Below are positions 1 through 14,000 of a DNA stretch of 64,000 nucleotides, piece after piece. A model generated the notes under the pieces. It did not search any database and was not told where the DNA came from. It worked only from the letters and a program-made list of their open reading frames with translations. The position numbers were made by a program, and so were the translations under genes. The stretch covers positions 62,001 to 126,000 of the forward strand of contig JAANDG010000071.1 of assembly GCA_036852015.1 (NCBI GenBank). The letters are read 5' to 3'. Position 1 is the first letter of the stretch. Each line of letters opens with the position of its first letter. The stretch comes from Pelodera strongyloides (Eukaryota; Nematoda; Chromadorea; Rhabditida; Rhabditidae).

Positions 1-1361
1 AGATGCAATAAATATAAACTGGAATAAGTAAAAAAACGCACGTATGAGCAGTCGAAAAATAGGTTAGTCGCAAAAATTTCTCACTGTTATTAAAATTAAA
101 CGATCAATGTAAAAGCATAATTTAATCAAATGTAACCAGGAAACGATATGATATAACGTAAGCAATGTAAGCATTATAAATACGATAGGTAAAATAATGA
201 AAAATGCCTTAGCTTTAGCTATAGTGTAATACAATTACTTACTCCACAAAAAATCACTAACTAGGTGGTACAAAAGTACTACAAAGATGTACTATCAGAA
301 TCAGAACCCCACCGCAGATGAACAACTACTGTACTTTTAGTATTTTACTTTCAGAACAACTCATACCCCCCCGTGTCACAGTATAAGTAAAATAAGGAAA
401 CAGGAAATTTCAGATATTAATATTAGTTAACCCGCTGAACAACACAACACTACCGAGTTGCGATTACGTTAATTGAAGACTGGAGAAACCCCATTACTAA
501 GGAAAAGACCCGCAACCCCAACTCAAGCTAAATAATCACGAAACGATAACATGACATCCCATATATTTCAAGATCATAACATGACATTCCACATATTTCA
601 AGATCTACTGATCTACTAAATATTCGAAAAGGTTTCTTCACTTCCCAAGCAATAAGCAATATAATAGAAGCTTATGATTTACGACTACTCTGCCTGCAAG
701 AAGCGATCATCGAACGCAGCAGCTTCTTGCATACCATACAATGAGGCTTCGCAATTACCGGATATTAAAGTTCACAGAACAATGATGCGCAATTATAAAA
801 TCACACAGAGATTCTAAAAAAAGCTTCACCATCATCACGTTACTGAGACTACAATGTATAAACTAAAGTTGAAAACATCTTCCCAGCTCCAAGAAATTTT
901 TCGCAGCACAACTTTTCCGCTAATCATAACAACCATTTAATCTAAGGTAAGGCCGCGATTATACCCGGGATTTTTAAAGGTTTGATCACTGCACTTATAA
1001 ACGGATTAACCAACAATTAAGAAGGCAACATAATATAAGCATCCTGTTCGTATTAATAGTTAATTCGTAGTAGGCATGCCCGCTTCAGAAATCACTTCCC
1101 ATCCCTATAAATACAGGAGCTTTCTCAATTACCTCGCTAAGACAAAATATATATCGCATACCCTCATAATATCATAAGCTATTTTGAATTTATTATTTAT
1201 ATTCACGCTTAATCACGCATTTCTAATTCATTGCACTAGTATATTACACACATCATTCTCATAACGAACAAATACCACCATAATCCCTCTATTGTTTTCA
1301 AATTCCAAAATCCAAATAAAACATCTATTTTAGGGCTTCTAATACTCATGCAAAAAAAAAC
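1..1361. other. AT-rich stretch without a recognisable gene
   Basis: No convincing exon, RNA gene or transposon was seen. The sequence is AT-rich with many stops in all frames. One short direct repeat is visible near 549-604, where a block containing ATAACATGACATTCCA and ATATTTCAAGATC occurs twice. Confidence 0.5.
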
Positions 1362-1814
1362 ATGTATACTGCATATAAATCAGATGTCGATAATAGTTGC
1401 TACTACCAGGATATTCAGTTTAATTCTCATTCCCATGAAATCACCATAATCAAAGAAGAAGACGCCTCAAACCATCCTAGCGACGAAGACGAGATGAATA
1501 AGACCAACTATAACGAAAACGATCTTCAAGATCAAGATTCCGATAACACAAAGATAAAGCCTAGCCTTCGTTCCAATGCTGCCATGATATTCTCGTTATT
1601 AAGTGCAGTTCCCGGCAGTAACACTGTTTGCTACGAACATCATGGCCCACAAACCCCGAGCCCAATATCCATGATACAAACACCCAACTTCCCTATCCCC
1701 ATGCCTAAATTTGAAGACCATTCCAAAAATTCGACTACTGCAGCTAACGAAGAAAATGACCAGACACCTGCGGCAGAGCTATGTGAGTTCACGTTCACAA
1801 TTTCCCATTTCTAA
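1362..1814 (+). CDS. Unrecognised acidic ORF, possible first exon
   Basis: An open frame of 150 codons begins with MYTAYKSDVDNS and is rich in Asp, Glu, Asn, Ser and Pro, with an acidic stretch near residues 30-60. A candidate 5' splice site (gtgagt at 1783) lies close to its end, so it could be a spliced first exon leaving phase 1. I found no certain partner exon: joining to an ag near 3218 inside the downstream small ORF keeps the frame, but that acceptor is weak. No domain is recognised. It could be a real low-complexity regulatory protein exon or a chance ORF in AT-rich DNA. It ends only about 210 bases from the convergent end of the GANP gene. Confidence 0.3.
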   Translation: MYTAYKSDVDNSCYYQDIQFNSHSHEITIIKEEDASNHPSDEDEMNKTNYNENDLQDQDSDNTKIKPSLRSNAAMIFSLLSAVPGSNTVCYEHHGPQTPSPISMIQTPNFPIPMPKFEDHSKNSTTAANEENDQTPAAELCEFTFTISHF

Positions 1815-2025
1815 TTTCTCAAGCACAATAAACTAACACCATCCTACGTCTCTTTTCAACTTTCCTGTTCCCTTAAACAAAGACTTAAACAAAGCAACTC
1901 ATTTGTTGCTCTTTTTACAAAAAAAGTGAACCATGTCACGCTCCTTCAAGCAGAATAATACTGATCATATAAATATAAATAATAATAGAAATATCACACC
2001 ATCTAAAAAATTGAAGAATTCTAAC

Positions 2026-5000
2026 CTACGTGTACTTAGCCAACAGGGCTTCCACTTGGGCCTTCATTTCTTCAACTTCTGTGTTGATTGACGACAAGTC
2101 TGTCTGGACGTCGTTAAATGTAGCAGAGGCAAGATCCGCGGGTGGTACCGTAATAGGAGTTTCACTCGCTCTTGTCGAAGTCTCCCGGTGCTGACGGGGG
2201 ACAAAACCGATCCTCTCCATTTGCTCACGAGCAAAGTCTAGATCTAAAATTAAAGCATTTCGATTAAATCTAACCCACAGTACTATGTCTTTCTATTATA
2301 TGATAAGAGTATTCTAATTCACAAAACTCCCGAAGACAGAAGGCCACATTGCTCAGCATTTGTGGTCACATGACATTGATTCCTGCCATTGTCATTGATT
2401 CACTGATTCACTACGACGATGTTCTCTAGTCTACGTCCACATAATATTTACATCATATACAAATACATTAATACACGTGCAGTGCGTCAAGCCTGACGCA
2501 TATAACAGCGGAAAATTCAATAATAATTCTAGCTAATGTACCACTAATTCAAAGAGCGCAGTTTCAGGTTTCAAAGTACGTTCGGTTATCGTTCGATGAG
2601 TCGGGTAGTCGGGTTAATGCGATATTGTCAACTGTCTAGACATATCCCTTTGGGACTTTCTGTTGAAGAGTTTTCTTCGAAAACGATTATAAAAATACGA
2701 ATTAACTTACCGCCAAAAAAAAACATAAAATAGGAAATCTCTATTAAAATTCTGTCTATTTCACAGAAATAAAAGCGGGTAAGGAGAAAAACTTCTAAAC
2801 CTCTTTGGCAAGTATAAGTCGAATTTCCGGATTAGTTAAAAAAGGAAGATAAAATCAGATGTTTTGAAGATGGACATGCATTTCCGGTTAATAAAGTTAG
2901 GAATAGATACTACTAAACAGAACTGACATTGACAAACTACCCGCGGCAACTGCTATTCAACATCGCTACACTGATTGTATATTTGTTGCTATTCATCCCG
3001 TAATATATAGTATTACCGTAATACTATCGGAATCAAATTTCAAACTGCACGGATACGGACTATTCAGAAACTCTCCAACACCATTTTTTCTTCTGCGTAG
3101 AACTAACTGATGTACCGCTCCTTGAAAACCAATTCTAAATGCACGGCTGAGAAACTAGTCCAGGAAGAAGAACACTGTTTCGCTAATGAAACAGAGGAAG
3201 AGGAAGGAAAGAATCTAGATACTAGTGACATTGGCAGTACCCAGAAAAACAATAGCGAACCAAGTGGATACGATTGTGAGGCCTATGCTTCTGCTATAAA
3301 ACGACAACAAGCGATATCGCTAATTCGCCAAATACTACAAAAAATGGGGAACGATGACAAAACACCAGAAATGAGTGAGCACTCGCTGAGCTGACGCACA
3401 TAAAAAAGTTCATAGCTTATAGAGTTTGTGTTTAGTATTTTTTCTATCGGAAAATTCCTCGGAAATCTGGTCAGGCGGTCAGGCAAGAATCTCCCTTTAA
3501 AAAGGTAGATGATGCTCTCATACTATTCTGAGCACAATTATTAAGAAAGAAAGCCTCCTTTTTAGATGAAGATAGAAGATAATAACAACAGCACAGTACA
3601 GTACAGCAATTTAGCTCGGAAGACTTCAAACGAATTGAATCGCCTAAACAAGAAGCAACGAGAAATTCTCATGCGTACTTTCAAGCCAATGGAAGCTGAT
3701 AGCATCAAGTATGGATTGCGGATGCTCGTTGCGTACGTTTTCCAACTTGTTTCATTCTCTAATTTTATCAGCCACGTCACGGTCACGCTCGACACCAAAT
3801 TACATTAACAAACTAGCTACTCTACCCACACACGTATCATAGCATGAATTACTAACAAGAGCTCCAATAACTAGGCCAAGCTCGAGAGCACAGTGATAAT
3901 GACCCCTCAGTTTTAGGCTATTCGCAGAACATCCAAAGTACAAGAAAATTTGGCCACAATTTCGGGCCATTCCTGACTCATCCCTAATGAGCGCCATCGA
4001 ACTGAGACGGCATGCATCGGTGAGTGGTTCAATATATTACAACAATATTTTACACTTGACAACTACACCCCGCCTCCACATTGAGAGACAAGTGCAGCTT
4101 ATTAACATTCTAAATTTCTGCTCTTCTCCACAAAATTGTGCCCGCTCTTCCCGTAACTTTGCAGCTCAAGTGCAAACTAAAGTGTTTCAAGGTCTACATG
4201 GCAGGACTCGGACAAATAATTCACTCCATGGACAATGAGACTGTGCTCGCTGAACAACTCAACCGTATTGCACGGGCACATATCAAATGGAACATTCAAC
4301 GATATCATATTGAGGTATACACACTTATGACTAGGATATAGGTAAGAGACTTACTGATCGAGAGTGAGAGTAGAAATCAAAATTGATACGGCGTCAGGCT
4401 AACTTATAGATCAAATACAGAAAAAAAGTTAAACCTTTAAGAAAAATAGCGTGGATTTTTTTGTTTATAAAGTTCGAGAACAGTAGCAAGTTCAATCACC
4501 AAGCATTGAGATACTAAGAGTAAGAGTGTAAAGTGTAACCCACAAAAACTGCTATACCCTGTTTTCAGCATATGCTGGCCCCAGTGCTGGACGAAGTTCG
4601 AATTGCTAACCGAGGTCTGGACACAGAGAGCAGGGAGGCTTGGGTCACTTTGTACGACGTTATCGCCAATCTCGTAGAAATATACCGAGCCGTCAATATA
4701 ACGAACACTTCGCAAAATGGAACCCGGAACCCAAACATACAGAGACAAAATACCACGTACTAATGATATTCTGAATTCTTCGCAAATAAATTCAAGCTTT
4801 TCATGATACAATAAACAGTGTTAAATAGTTTACCGTATTGTCAAGGCACATTCAATAGTACGATACACGCAATACATCACTATACTAAGTTTAGAAGTAG
4901 AACAACTTTTCTATGCGGAAATTAACACACCGGTACAGTAACAACTACAACTAACTGTACAACTACGCAAAGCCCAAATCCCCAAATCAGAGAACAAGAA

Positions 5001-8000
5001 AGGAAAAAAGTAGCCCTGACAAGTGAAATATATAACGATGCACAAAGTTTTTAAACGGGAAAAAACCAGAACCCAGAACCAACCTTGTTCTCTAAGAATG
5101 GATCCAGTGGTCCCATGTATGAGCACCTCATCTTCTTCCAAGGGTTTATTTATGAAAACGTCACCATTTCGTAGTTGGTCTGGTATCACCGGCTCAGCGA
5201 ATGTAAAGCACGGACTCAGAGAACGCTGCGATACTAAATAGTAAATAAAGAGATAAGTAATTATTAATTACTAAGAAATGCAAATCAAAAGATTCAAAAG
5301 GGTGAAAAGATACACACCTTCACCATTATTCCGATTCTTGGGTTGCAAAAGCCCGTTAAGCATTTTCTTCTCGTCTTGCCGATTCATAAAATTTAGAGAA
5401 GGCACCGGCATCCCAAAGTAAACTAGCGGATGATCGACTAAACATATATGAGATACGAAAAAGAGTAAAGGGAGAGAGTCAGTATACGTACACAAGCGAA
5501 TAAAAACGGATTCGGTACAATCCAAACGTGAAAACGCAGTAAATGCATGCACACTAGGCGTCTTCTGAAACCAAGGTCTCGAAATTTACAGAACACATTG
5601 CGAAAGACTTAAATCATGTAAGGGAGCTAGAAATAACAAGTCAAAATAATAAACTGCTCACATGCTGACAAGCTTTTCCGCGTTTCACATATCTTCTTCG
5701 ATTTCAACTGTTCATCAGTTAAAAAGAGTGGATGTGCACGCTTCCTGGTAATGAAGCCCTGAAAGACATTTTTACAAAATCCAAGAAAACTATCTTCGGC
5801 TCGGTCGCAAATAAAAAATTAATAGCCAAAAGGTACCGAAATAGCATATGACAAACGACTGTCAAGTGTTAAAGGGCATGTCAAGGGGGATTCTGCGCAG
5901 AAAGGCATCTCCTGGCGCAGATTAAGTAAATCTCGAACGGCGCACAATATAGTGTACCCACAAAAATGGCCGTAGATTAAAATATTTCAAATTTTGTCAT
6001 AAACCCATAAACGTGAACAAAACCCGCCGCAACGCACGCAAACGGGTACGTTACGGCGAGCCGGTAATTCAAACCGTCCGGTGGACAGCGTTTTGGCTTA
6101 GCTCTGTCCACACGACTCGAATCCCATACTGAAGAAGTTTTTTGGAGGGGTTTGAAATTGTTTTTCTTCTTACATAAAAGTTTTTGTTTATTTTTATTTT
6201 TATTTTCACTTTCCTTACCTTCAAAAAAACGCAAGCTTTTTTTTGAGCACCGGATTGACAGTCCCTTTAAGTGATTAATTGCAAAACCGGATTGACGTCC
6301 CTTTAAGTGATTACTTAAACGGCTAACGGTGAACGATCACATGTTTTATCAAAGATCTTCTTTGTTTCAGAACGAGCATGAAAAAAATCACTAATATGAT
6401 TCTACTCTACAAGGAAGGATGGAAGCATGTAAGTAAAGAAATTTACAGCAAATGACCTCAAACATTCCCCTAGAAGCACCTCGCTGTCTTGCAAAGATTC
6501 TCCACTTGCAGAAAGCGCTGTACACAATTCGTCCCTGTCGCTGACGACGAAGAAGTAGGAGCTAAAGGTCAAAGGTGTTAAACTAGAAAGAAGTCACAAT
6601 CCACACCAAAAAAAAACATTTATCATTTCTGCTTTTAAGTACTAGTTTCCCTTTACAATATCTAGATGGTAACTGTGACAACCATCATACAACAAAAAAA
6701 AAATCAAAAATCAAACTTGGGCACACCCTTGTTTTTTGATCCCCATCCATAGAGTTCCTTGCATTTTTCACCTCCGGAGCACTTGAAGTCGATGGTTTCA
6801 CATCAACCAAGTACGCTAAATGATAGCATATGAAATCTATAGAATAAAAATACATTAAAAAAACCAAGACCAAGATCCGTCTGCTCGTTCATGCTAATCA
6901 CAGGAACTGGTACCAGGCAAGCTAAGCTATAAAATACGATATCACGAAGATGTAAAAGAACTCTGAACTAACATAATTCGCACGAGGGGGGGGGGGATTT
7001 ACGTGAGCTAATCGAAAAAACGAGCTAATCGAAAAAACGCAAACAGTATCAAAATGCCGCCGCAACACCGAATAGTGCGAAGCAAAAAATAAAGTATAAT
7101 AGTGAAAAAAGAAACCAACCACGCCTCGACGGCTTCCAGCTTTCTAGTGCTTTCCTCTCCCTCTCTCTTCTCTGTTTTCTCATCAAAACCACGCGTCTCC
7201 ATTGGTCCCAGAATTGACGGAACCACATCGTGTACAGACGTCGACGGATCGTCTCAACTTTCTCCTGATGCTTAAAGTGAACGACGTAAAACATATCGCA
7301 AATCAAATAGAACACGCCACACGCCGCACTCGATATCTCTACTTTGAAAATGCTAGCGATAACAAATATGAAATATCCGAAACTTATCAAAGTTTGGGTA
7401 ACGCAAAATGTGTAGAAGTAACGTTTAAATACGCCTCACGCTTTAATCCTCATCGGAATACGAAACAGAAGGTAAAACATTTTTTGTAACGTTGACATTG
7501 ACATGCATTTTAATAACGTTAGATCAGAGGTCAATAGGAGGTTCGCCTTACCGTCCTCAGCTCCCGAGAGTATACTTCATCTGCCAAAGCTTTCACAGCA
7601 GTGTCCACGACATGGTTGAGTAGATCGTCCCACACCCGCTTACAGATGATTTCACACGTCGAGTGTTTGTAGGAGTTCAACGCCAGACTTAAACAAATTA
7701 TAACATAATTCCGATTAGGAGCTTTTCTCGGGACTGCTCGCGGACATTGGGTCGTTATCCGGTACAAAAAAGTTTGGAACAAATTTAATGTTAAAACCTC
7801 TGAGTGTGTTGTCAACCACGACAAGACAAAATCGTAAGAAATGTGGAACAGACACCAAGTTAAAAACACCCACCCGTATTCAATTCGCACAGTCTGCTTC
7901 AACACGAGACTTGTTGAAGCGTCGAGGAACTGAAAGAAAGGAACTGATTAGGTTCTTCGGTTCTCCCACTCCCAGTTCCCCCTCCATCGCCTAGAATATC

Positions 8001-11000
8001 CTACGGTTTGCAACACTAGCCACAACCACTAGCACTAGCATGCGTCAAAGAGACAATTTTACACACCGGGCAGGGTTATAAGCCATTGCAGCGTAGCCAT
8101 TCAAAAATACATCAAACTAACATTCTCCGTGAGAGCATTGATTATCCGTCTGTACTCTTCGAGCTCTTGTTGTTTTCGCGTCAAAATCCGATTGCGAGCC
8201 TCGATTTCCGCGATACAATTGCTAAAAGAGTGGCAAACTTCAGCGACTTACCGCAAAGTAAAATCAACACAAAAAGGTGAGCATGAGAGAAAACAGCAAA
8301 GGTTTACCGTAATAGCATACCTTTGTTCGTTTGCGATGGCAACCTGGATTCTCCTAATAAGATTTTCTTCCACAATCCTTTCGCATTTCTGTTGCAACAC
8401 CGGCTGCGCTTCTTCTCCCAATAATGAAATTGCGGTCTTCTTCATCTGAAATTGGAGCATAAGTTCAGGATAATTCACAATAATCAAATCTACGGCACAA
8501 CCCCGCAGATACAAAATAAATCTGTAAAGTCGTGTTCACAGTTCACAGCAGAGGATTTGGAATTTGGAACAATAGCTTCCAAAGAACAGAAAAAAATAAG
8601 AGTAAACTAAAATACAAAACTCAGCATACCCCTTCGCGTTCCTCCAATCTTTGACGCCCCGCTTCAAACTGAAATAATGCAACTTAACTTTCAAGCAAAC
8701 ACGGCTCAAAATTCGAGCACAAGTTGTATGTAGCAATGAAGCTAGCAGACGTTCACAAAAACGATATAATATCACTTGACTACTGTGGTGAAATGCTACA
8801 CTAACGCTAGGAAAATCAACAGGACACACGAGAAGTTATGATAAATACGAGCCAGTACATTTTTTGATTCAAAACATGCCAGAACATACCACTCACCAAC
8901 TGATTGGACTTGCTGAACTCATCGCGTTTGTGTTGTTGTTCATCATTTTCTATTTCCACGATATCAATACCACTGTCAATGTTATGCCTGGAAAGCGTTA
9001 TTTTTGCAGAAATATACCGCCCGCACACTGAAACTTGAGACTATTTAAATTAGCTCTTTTGATTCCTCACTTCCGACTTCCGATCATGTCAGGTTTCCCT
9101 TATTCAATTATCAAGAGAATGAAAACACCAACCTCGATAAAACATCGGCGACGACCGGATCTCTCGAGTAAACTCCTGATTCGTCAAAAGAATCCACAAC
9201 ATGCATAGAAGATGGAATGTTCACTGGGGTTCCGCCAGAAAGAATCTGAACAGTTATTGTTAATAATAAAAATAATAAAAACAATAAAATCGGCACACAA
9301 TTAATAGTAATGCTATAGAATTACATTACGAAAACTATCGGTGTGTGTGTGGTGTAGGTAAAAAAAACTAAATGCATTCGATAGTTAAACCCTACCCTAC
9401 GACCTACGACCAAGTAACGAATGAACAAGCCTACCTAGTAAATTTTCAAAAGTACAGGTTCTATGAAACTATAAAAGACCATTTACGGTAGCTGGCGTTT
9501 TGCGTTTTTCTTCCTTTACTTGTGATCTACAACTGACTACTGGAATACAGCAATGTGTCGCAATGAACATACCAACATACTAACTTACTAACCCGACTCA
9601 ACAGCGAATATCCTCGTTTTTCATCAATCCATTCGTATTTTCTCATAGCTGGCGCTTCATCGGGTTCCAAACTGAACGTGTCACCCGACAAAACCTAAAC
9701 ACTAAACATAAAACAAATAGAGGACACATAATTCGATTATGATGAGAGTGGGTCCGAGACAATGTTATGCGCATGACGCATGATAAAAACGCATCATAGG
9801 ATAGGCAGAAAATATACAGAGTGTGACTTGGGCTTGGGGTACGTTATCGGGTTCCACTGCACACCAAACGTGAGTTTTACATAACTATGCCAAATTCAGG
9901 GGAAACCCAAACTTACCAAACCACCGTCCGTGGACCTCAGTCCGTATAGGGCAGCATCCGTCCTCAACTGATCGGGATTGTCGTACCCAAGTTGTGAGCT
10001 AATCGAATCGAATGGGATTGATGTGTTCTTCATGTACGCAATCATCAATACCCGGAAAGCCCCAGCGCGAGCCTGAAGGCAATTTACTGGTTGGTGTCTT
10101 ATTTACAACTCCCTCCTCAGAGTAGTAAGCACACTAAAGTCAAAGAAAACACACCCTCTCGAAGTATCGGTGACACGCACAAATTTGAAGGAAAGTAGCT
10201 TTGTTGCGAAGAAGACGGAAGAATCTATAAAATAATAGTGGCTAGACGCTCCAACCAGTACCAGTGGTAAAAATGTACTAATGTACGTAACTAGTAGCGA
10301 AACAAAACGGGTATAAACATAATAGCATGATCACGCAGATACTTCGTGATTCTACCAGTACACTTTCATTTTTGCATTTTACTAGTTTTCTATTTTATTA
10401 TAATAACTGATTGTGTGAGCACCAACAGAAAGCAGAACCATTGAGGTTATTGGAAATGGAAAAACACTACCAATACCGATAAAAGCCTAATAGCAAACGT
10501 ATACGGATGGATTACATAATAACACTACCTGACATAATTATTATTTTGCAGTGCACTCGCCAGCTCAATTGCTAAGCGCACTGGCGCACTTTCACGGACT
10601 TCTCTGCGATAGGAAAGCGCCTGGAAAGGTGGAAAGTTGAGTTCTTAGTGCACGACAATGGTAACTACATGACAATTGGTAACTATACAACTGTACATCG
10701 TCCAATCCAATATACTTTGCGAATCAACCCGAGGATGTTTGCACTAACATAAACATTTACTCAACATTCAACATATGCCTTTTGACTTTGGACTGCGCAT
10801 TATTCCACACATCTCAGTTTCAGTTCTGCAAACTAAAACAACTCCACTAACCGACTAACCTGCGACATTGTGTTTTGATCATGAAGATACATCATGATAT
10901 CATATGCTCGAAATTCTGCTTCACTATCACAGTATTCACCACATCGCTCCAAATCCTCGTACAAGTGACGAAGCGTCTGAATTTCCAAGCGTAAGAACGA

Positions 11001-11045
11001 ACGAATTAAAGAATCTTCCCCCATAATGGATCGTATCTCAACAAC

Positions 11046-11080
<35 letters not shown>

Positions 11081-14000
11081 GTCACAAATTCACACACTCA
11101 TAAAAAGAGAAAGGTGAAAACAAAAAGTCAACAGTAAATTAAATAATCACCTGTAGCGACTTCCCAAGGTGTTCCGTGTTGAGTTTTTGGTCAAACTCAG
11201 TCATGTCAAGAGAGCAGAGAGCATATGACACAAATATATGCAGACGAGCACATCTACAACACAAAAGACATCGAACAACGTATTTGATGACAACATGCAA
11301 AAGACAATGAGTCCAGGAAAAAAAACTAAGTATTAGGAAATACATATGGATCTGGTTAAGACCTGAAATCAATACTAAACCACAACTAACCTCTCTACGA
11401 GTAGTACAGCCGTGCTGTCAGTGAGCATTTGCTGGGTCAGCTCCTTGCGAATTGCGCGTGTCCGAGACCACAAAAAGTCATACCAGACAACCAGTTGATT
11501 GGGCTCTGGGTTAGAATCAGCAATCTGGAAAACGCGCCAACATGCGAAATTGGAATAATCAATAAAGCAGGCCGAAAGAAGGCATGCAACGGAATAAATA
11601 AAAACAAAAACGTACATTAAGAAGCAGATAATCCATGGACATGATCAACTGAGGACCCGGTCGGAGCTCGTGACGTAAAGGTCGTTCTTGATCAGCTGCA
11701 CTTCTCGAATAGTCCTGAGAGAAATATTTAGAAACCAACAAAAAGTACTGAAGTGAATGCCCATTAGAAAATGGAAAAATATATATGTAACAGAAAAATA
11801 TTAAATTAATGGTCTAATGCCATCTAAACACCAGTTCTCGTAAGTGATAAGATCCCCACATACATTATACAGCGAACTACGCACCTTGATAAACTTCGAA
11901 TGGCTGACTCGTCCGTTTTCATCACACTCGAACATCGACACTCTCTTTTGCACGATGCGACAATATCGCTCCTTTTCTGGACACAAATCTGGGCAGGTAC
12001 CGATTACACGAGTCGACGGTTCGAGCTAAATAAATACATTGCGACAAAAAGTTATGAGTGATGAGTGCAAAACATCCAACTTTTTTCGGAAAAACGAACC
12101 TGCCGTAATTTGCACATGAGTTTGTCTCTCTCATCTAGCAACTGATATTTCTCCATTTCGGTGGTGCAGCGCTTTCCAATCAACGCCTTCAATTGACGAA
12201 GTACAGACATCACGTCTAAATAATATAATTATTAATAAAAAAATAAGAATGGCAAATTGGGTACTCGTAGTACATAAGTTCAGAGAGCCCATGTCGTCAG
12301 CGGTCCGCCAAGACCAAAACGGTGGTGAAGAGGTGAAGAGAAATCAAAGTGGTTCATGTTTACCACCCGACCCGTACGAGAAAAAAACCAGACTTGCACT
12401 CGAACTGGATCCTAGTGTTTGACGTGGCTGCTGTGCTTGAAAATTGCTTTTCTCATTCCGAGCAATCCTTTCCGCAAGTGGACGACGAGAAGGCGCTGAA
12501 AAAAAGAGTGACTCATCTTCTAGTCTTCAGAATAATCAAATTTGCAAAGAAAAGAATACAAATTAGGATTTTAAAAAACGAGTATCTTGTTGCTTTTTAT
12601 GATGGGTCAGCAGGCAAAAAAAGGTTTGTCTTAAACTTTTCTCGGTTCTTGCTGGCAATTTTTTTAAACTAACATCCATTTCGTATCGTAGGTGCCTGGA
12701 CTGCAGGTGGAATTAGATGTCCATCATCCTGTACTGTTATGACAACACCGCTAGGTGACGGGGTGTTGCGCTGATGTTGAACTCCAGATAAATTGTCACT
12801 TTCTGCAATGATCTTGTTAGTGATTCCAGATAAATTGACAAAAAGTCTATGGGCGGTAATGTAATATCGCTACACTCAATTTCAAATACTATGTTACAAT
12901 TTCATCTTAAGCAAAGCAGACTAGCATACACAACTGGTAAACAATAAATATCTAGCTATAAAATGTCACATATATTAGTTGAATATCTTAGCGAACGACA
13001 CATGTAGAAGACATAAAAATAAACTTTGTTAGCTGGTAACGTACCAATAAATACCGAATCACAGCACTAAGAAACATACTGTCTATAGCTTTCATCGTTC
13101 CTCCGAATGGATTTTTACCTTCCTTAGCGTAAGCGGGCCTCGTCAGCTTAAATGGATTACTCCCGGGAGGTGCAGCACCGGAACGTGTGTGTGGTCGGGG
13201 AGCATGTGTATATGCTGAAAAATACAAGATACAAAAAATCGAAAGCTGCATAAATTAAATACCGAATTGTTCAGCGATCGCTGCACTGGCATTATTGACA
13301 ACGCTCGAAAATTCCAAGAGCATACTATAAATTTCAGTCCTAGTAATTCGAAAGGGTTAACTTATGAAGCAATTACAATTGGAAGCCATCAAAAACAAAC
13401 AAGCTACCACGTCATTGTATGACTGCTATCGATGGAAGTACTAGAAAAGTTCAGAGACACGAATCTGACTTACATGCACCAGGTACATCACCAACTGCAG
13501 CCGAACTCTGTTGGTCACCTCCAACATTTCTCCGCAGGGAAAACGGATTCCTGTTGGTTGTCATTTTTGTAGGCGAAGTGGCTGTCTGAAATTAAATCAC
13601 TCTGGGGTCCGCGCTACTCAGAAGCACATGAGAACAAGCAGTGTTGCTTGAAGACATGAATAAAAATAGTGTGCGTAAATGGAATGGAGATGCTCCGTTT
13701 AGCCTAGTGGTCGAAATGAACATATCCCCATGGCAACATAAATCAGCGAAACGTAAATTCAATATGTCTCCGCCATATCAATACCAGGAGTGTGCAAGAC
13801 TTTATGCCCATGAGTAATATTTAATGATCATGAGCGCTGATCACTAACCTTTCCTTCAATAGACGATCGCTGACGCATAACCTTGGCTGCTTTTTTCACC
13901 GCAGCAGCCGCCGCTAACTGGGCCAACTGAGCACTTGATGCTGTAGATGTGCCCGCTGCACCAGGAGGGCGACGAGGGGCTACAACGCAACCATTCAAGC

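Noticed and set aside
6000..6240. Minus ORF of 85 codons inside the GANP gene
   Set aside because: It has no acceptor/donor pair joining it in phase with neighbouring GANP exons and lies in a T-rich intron next to a partial MITE end.
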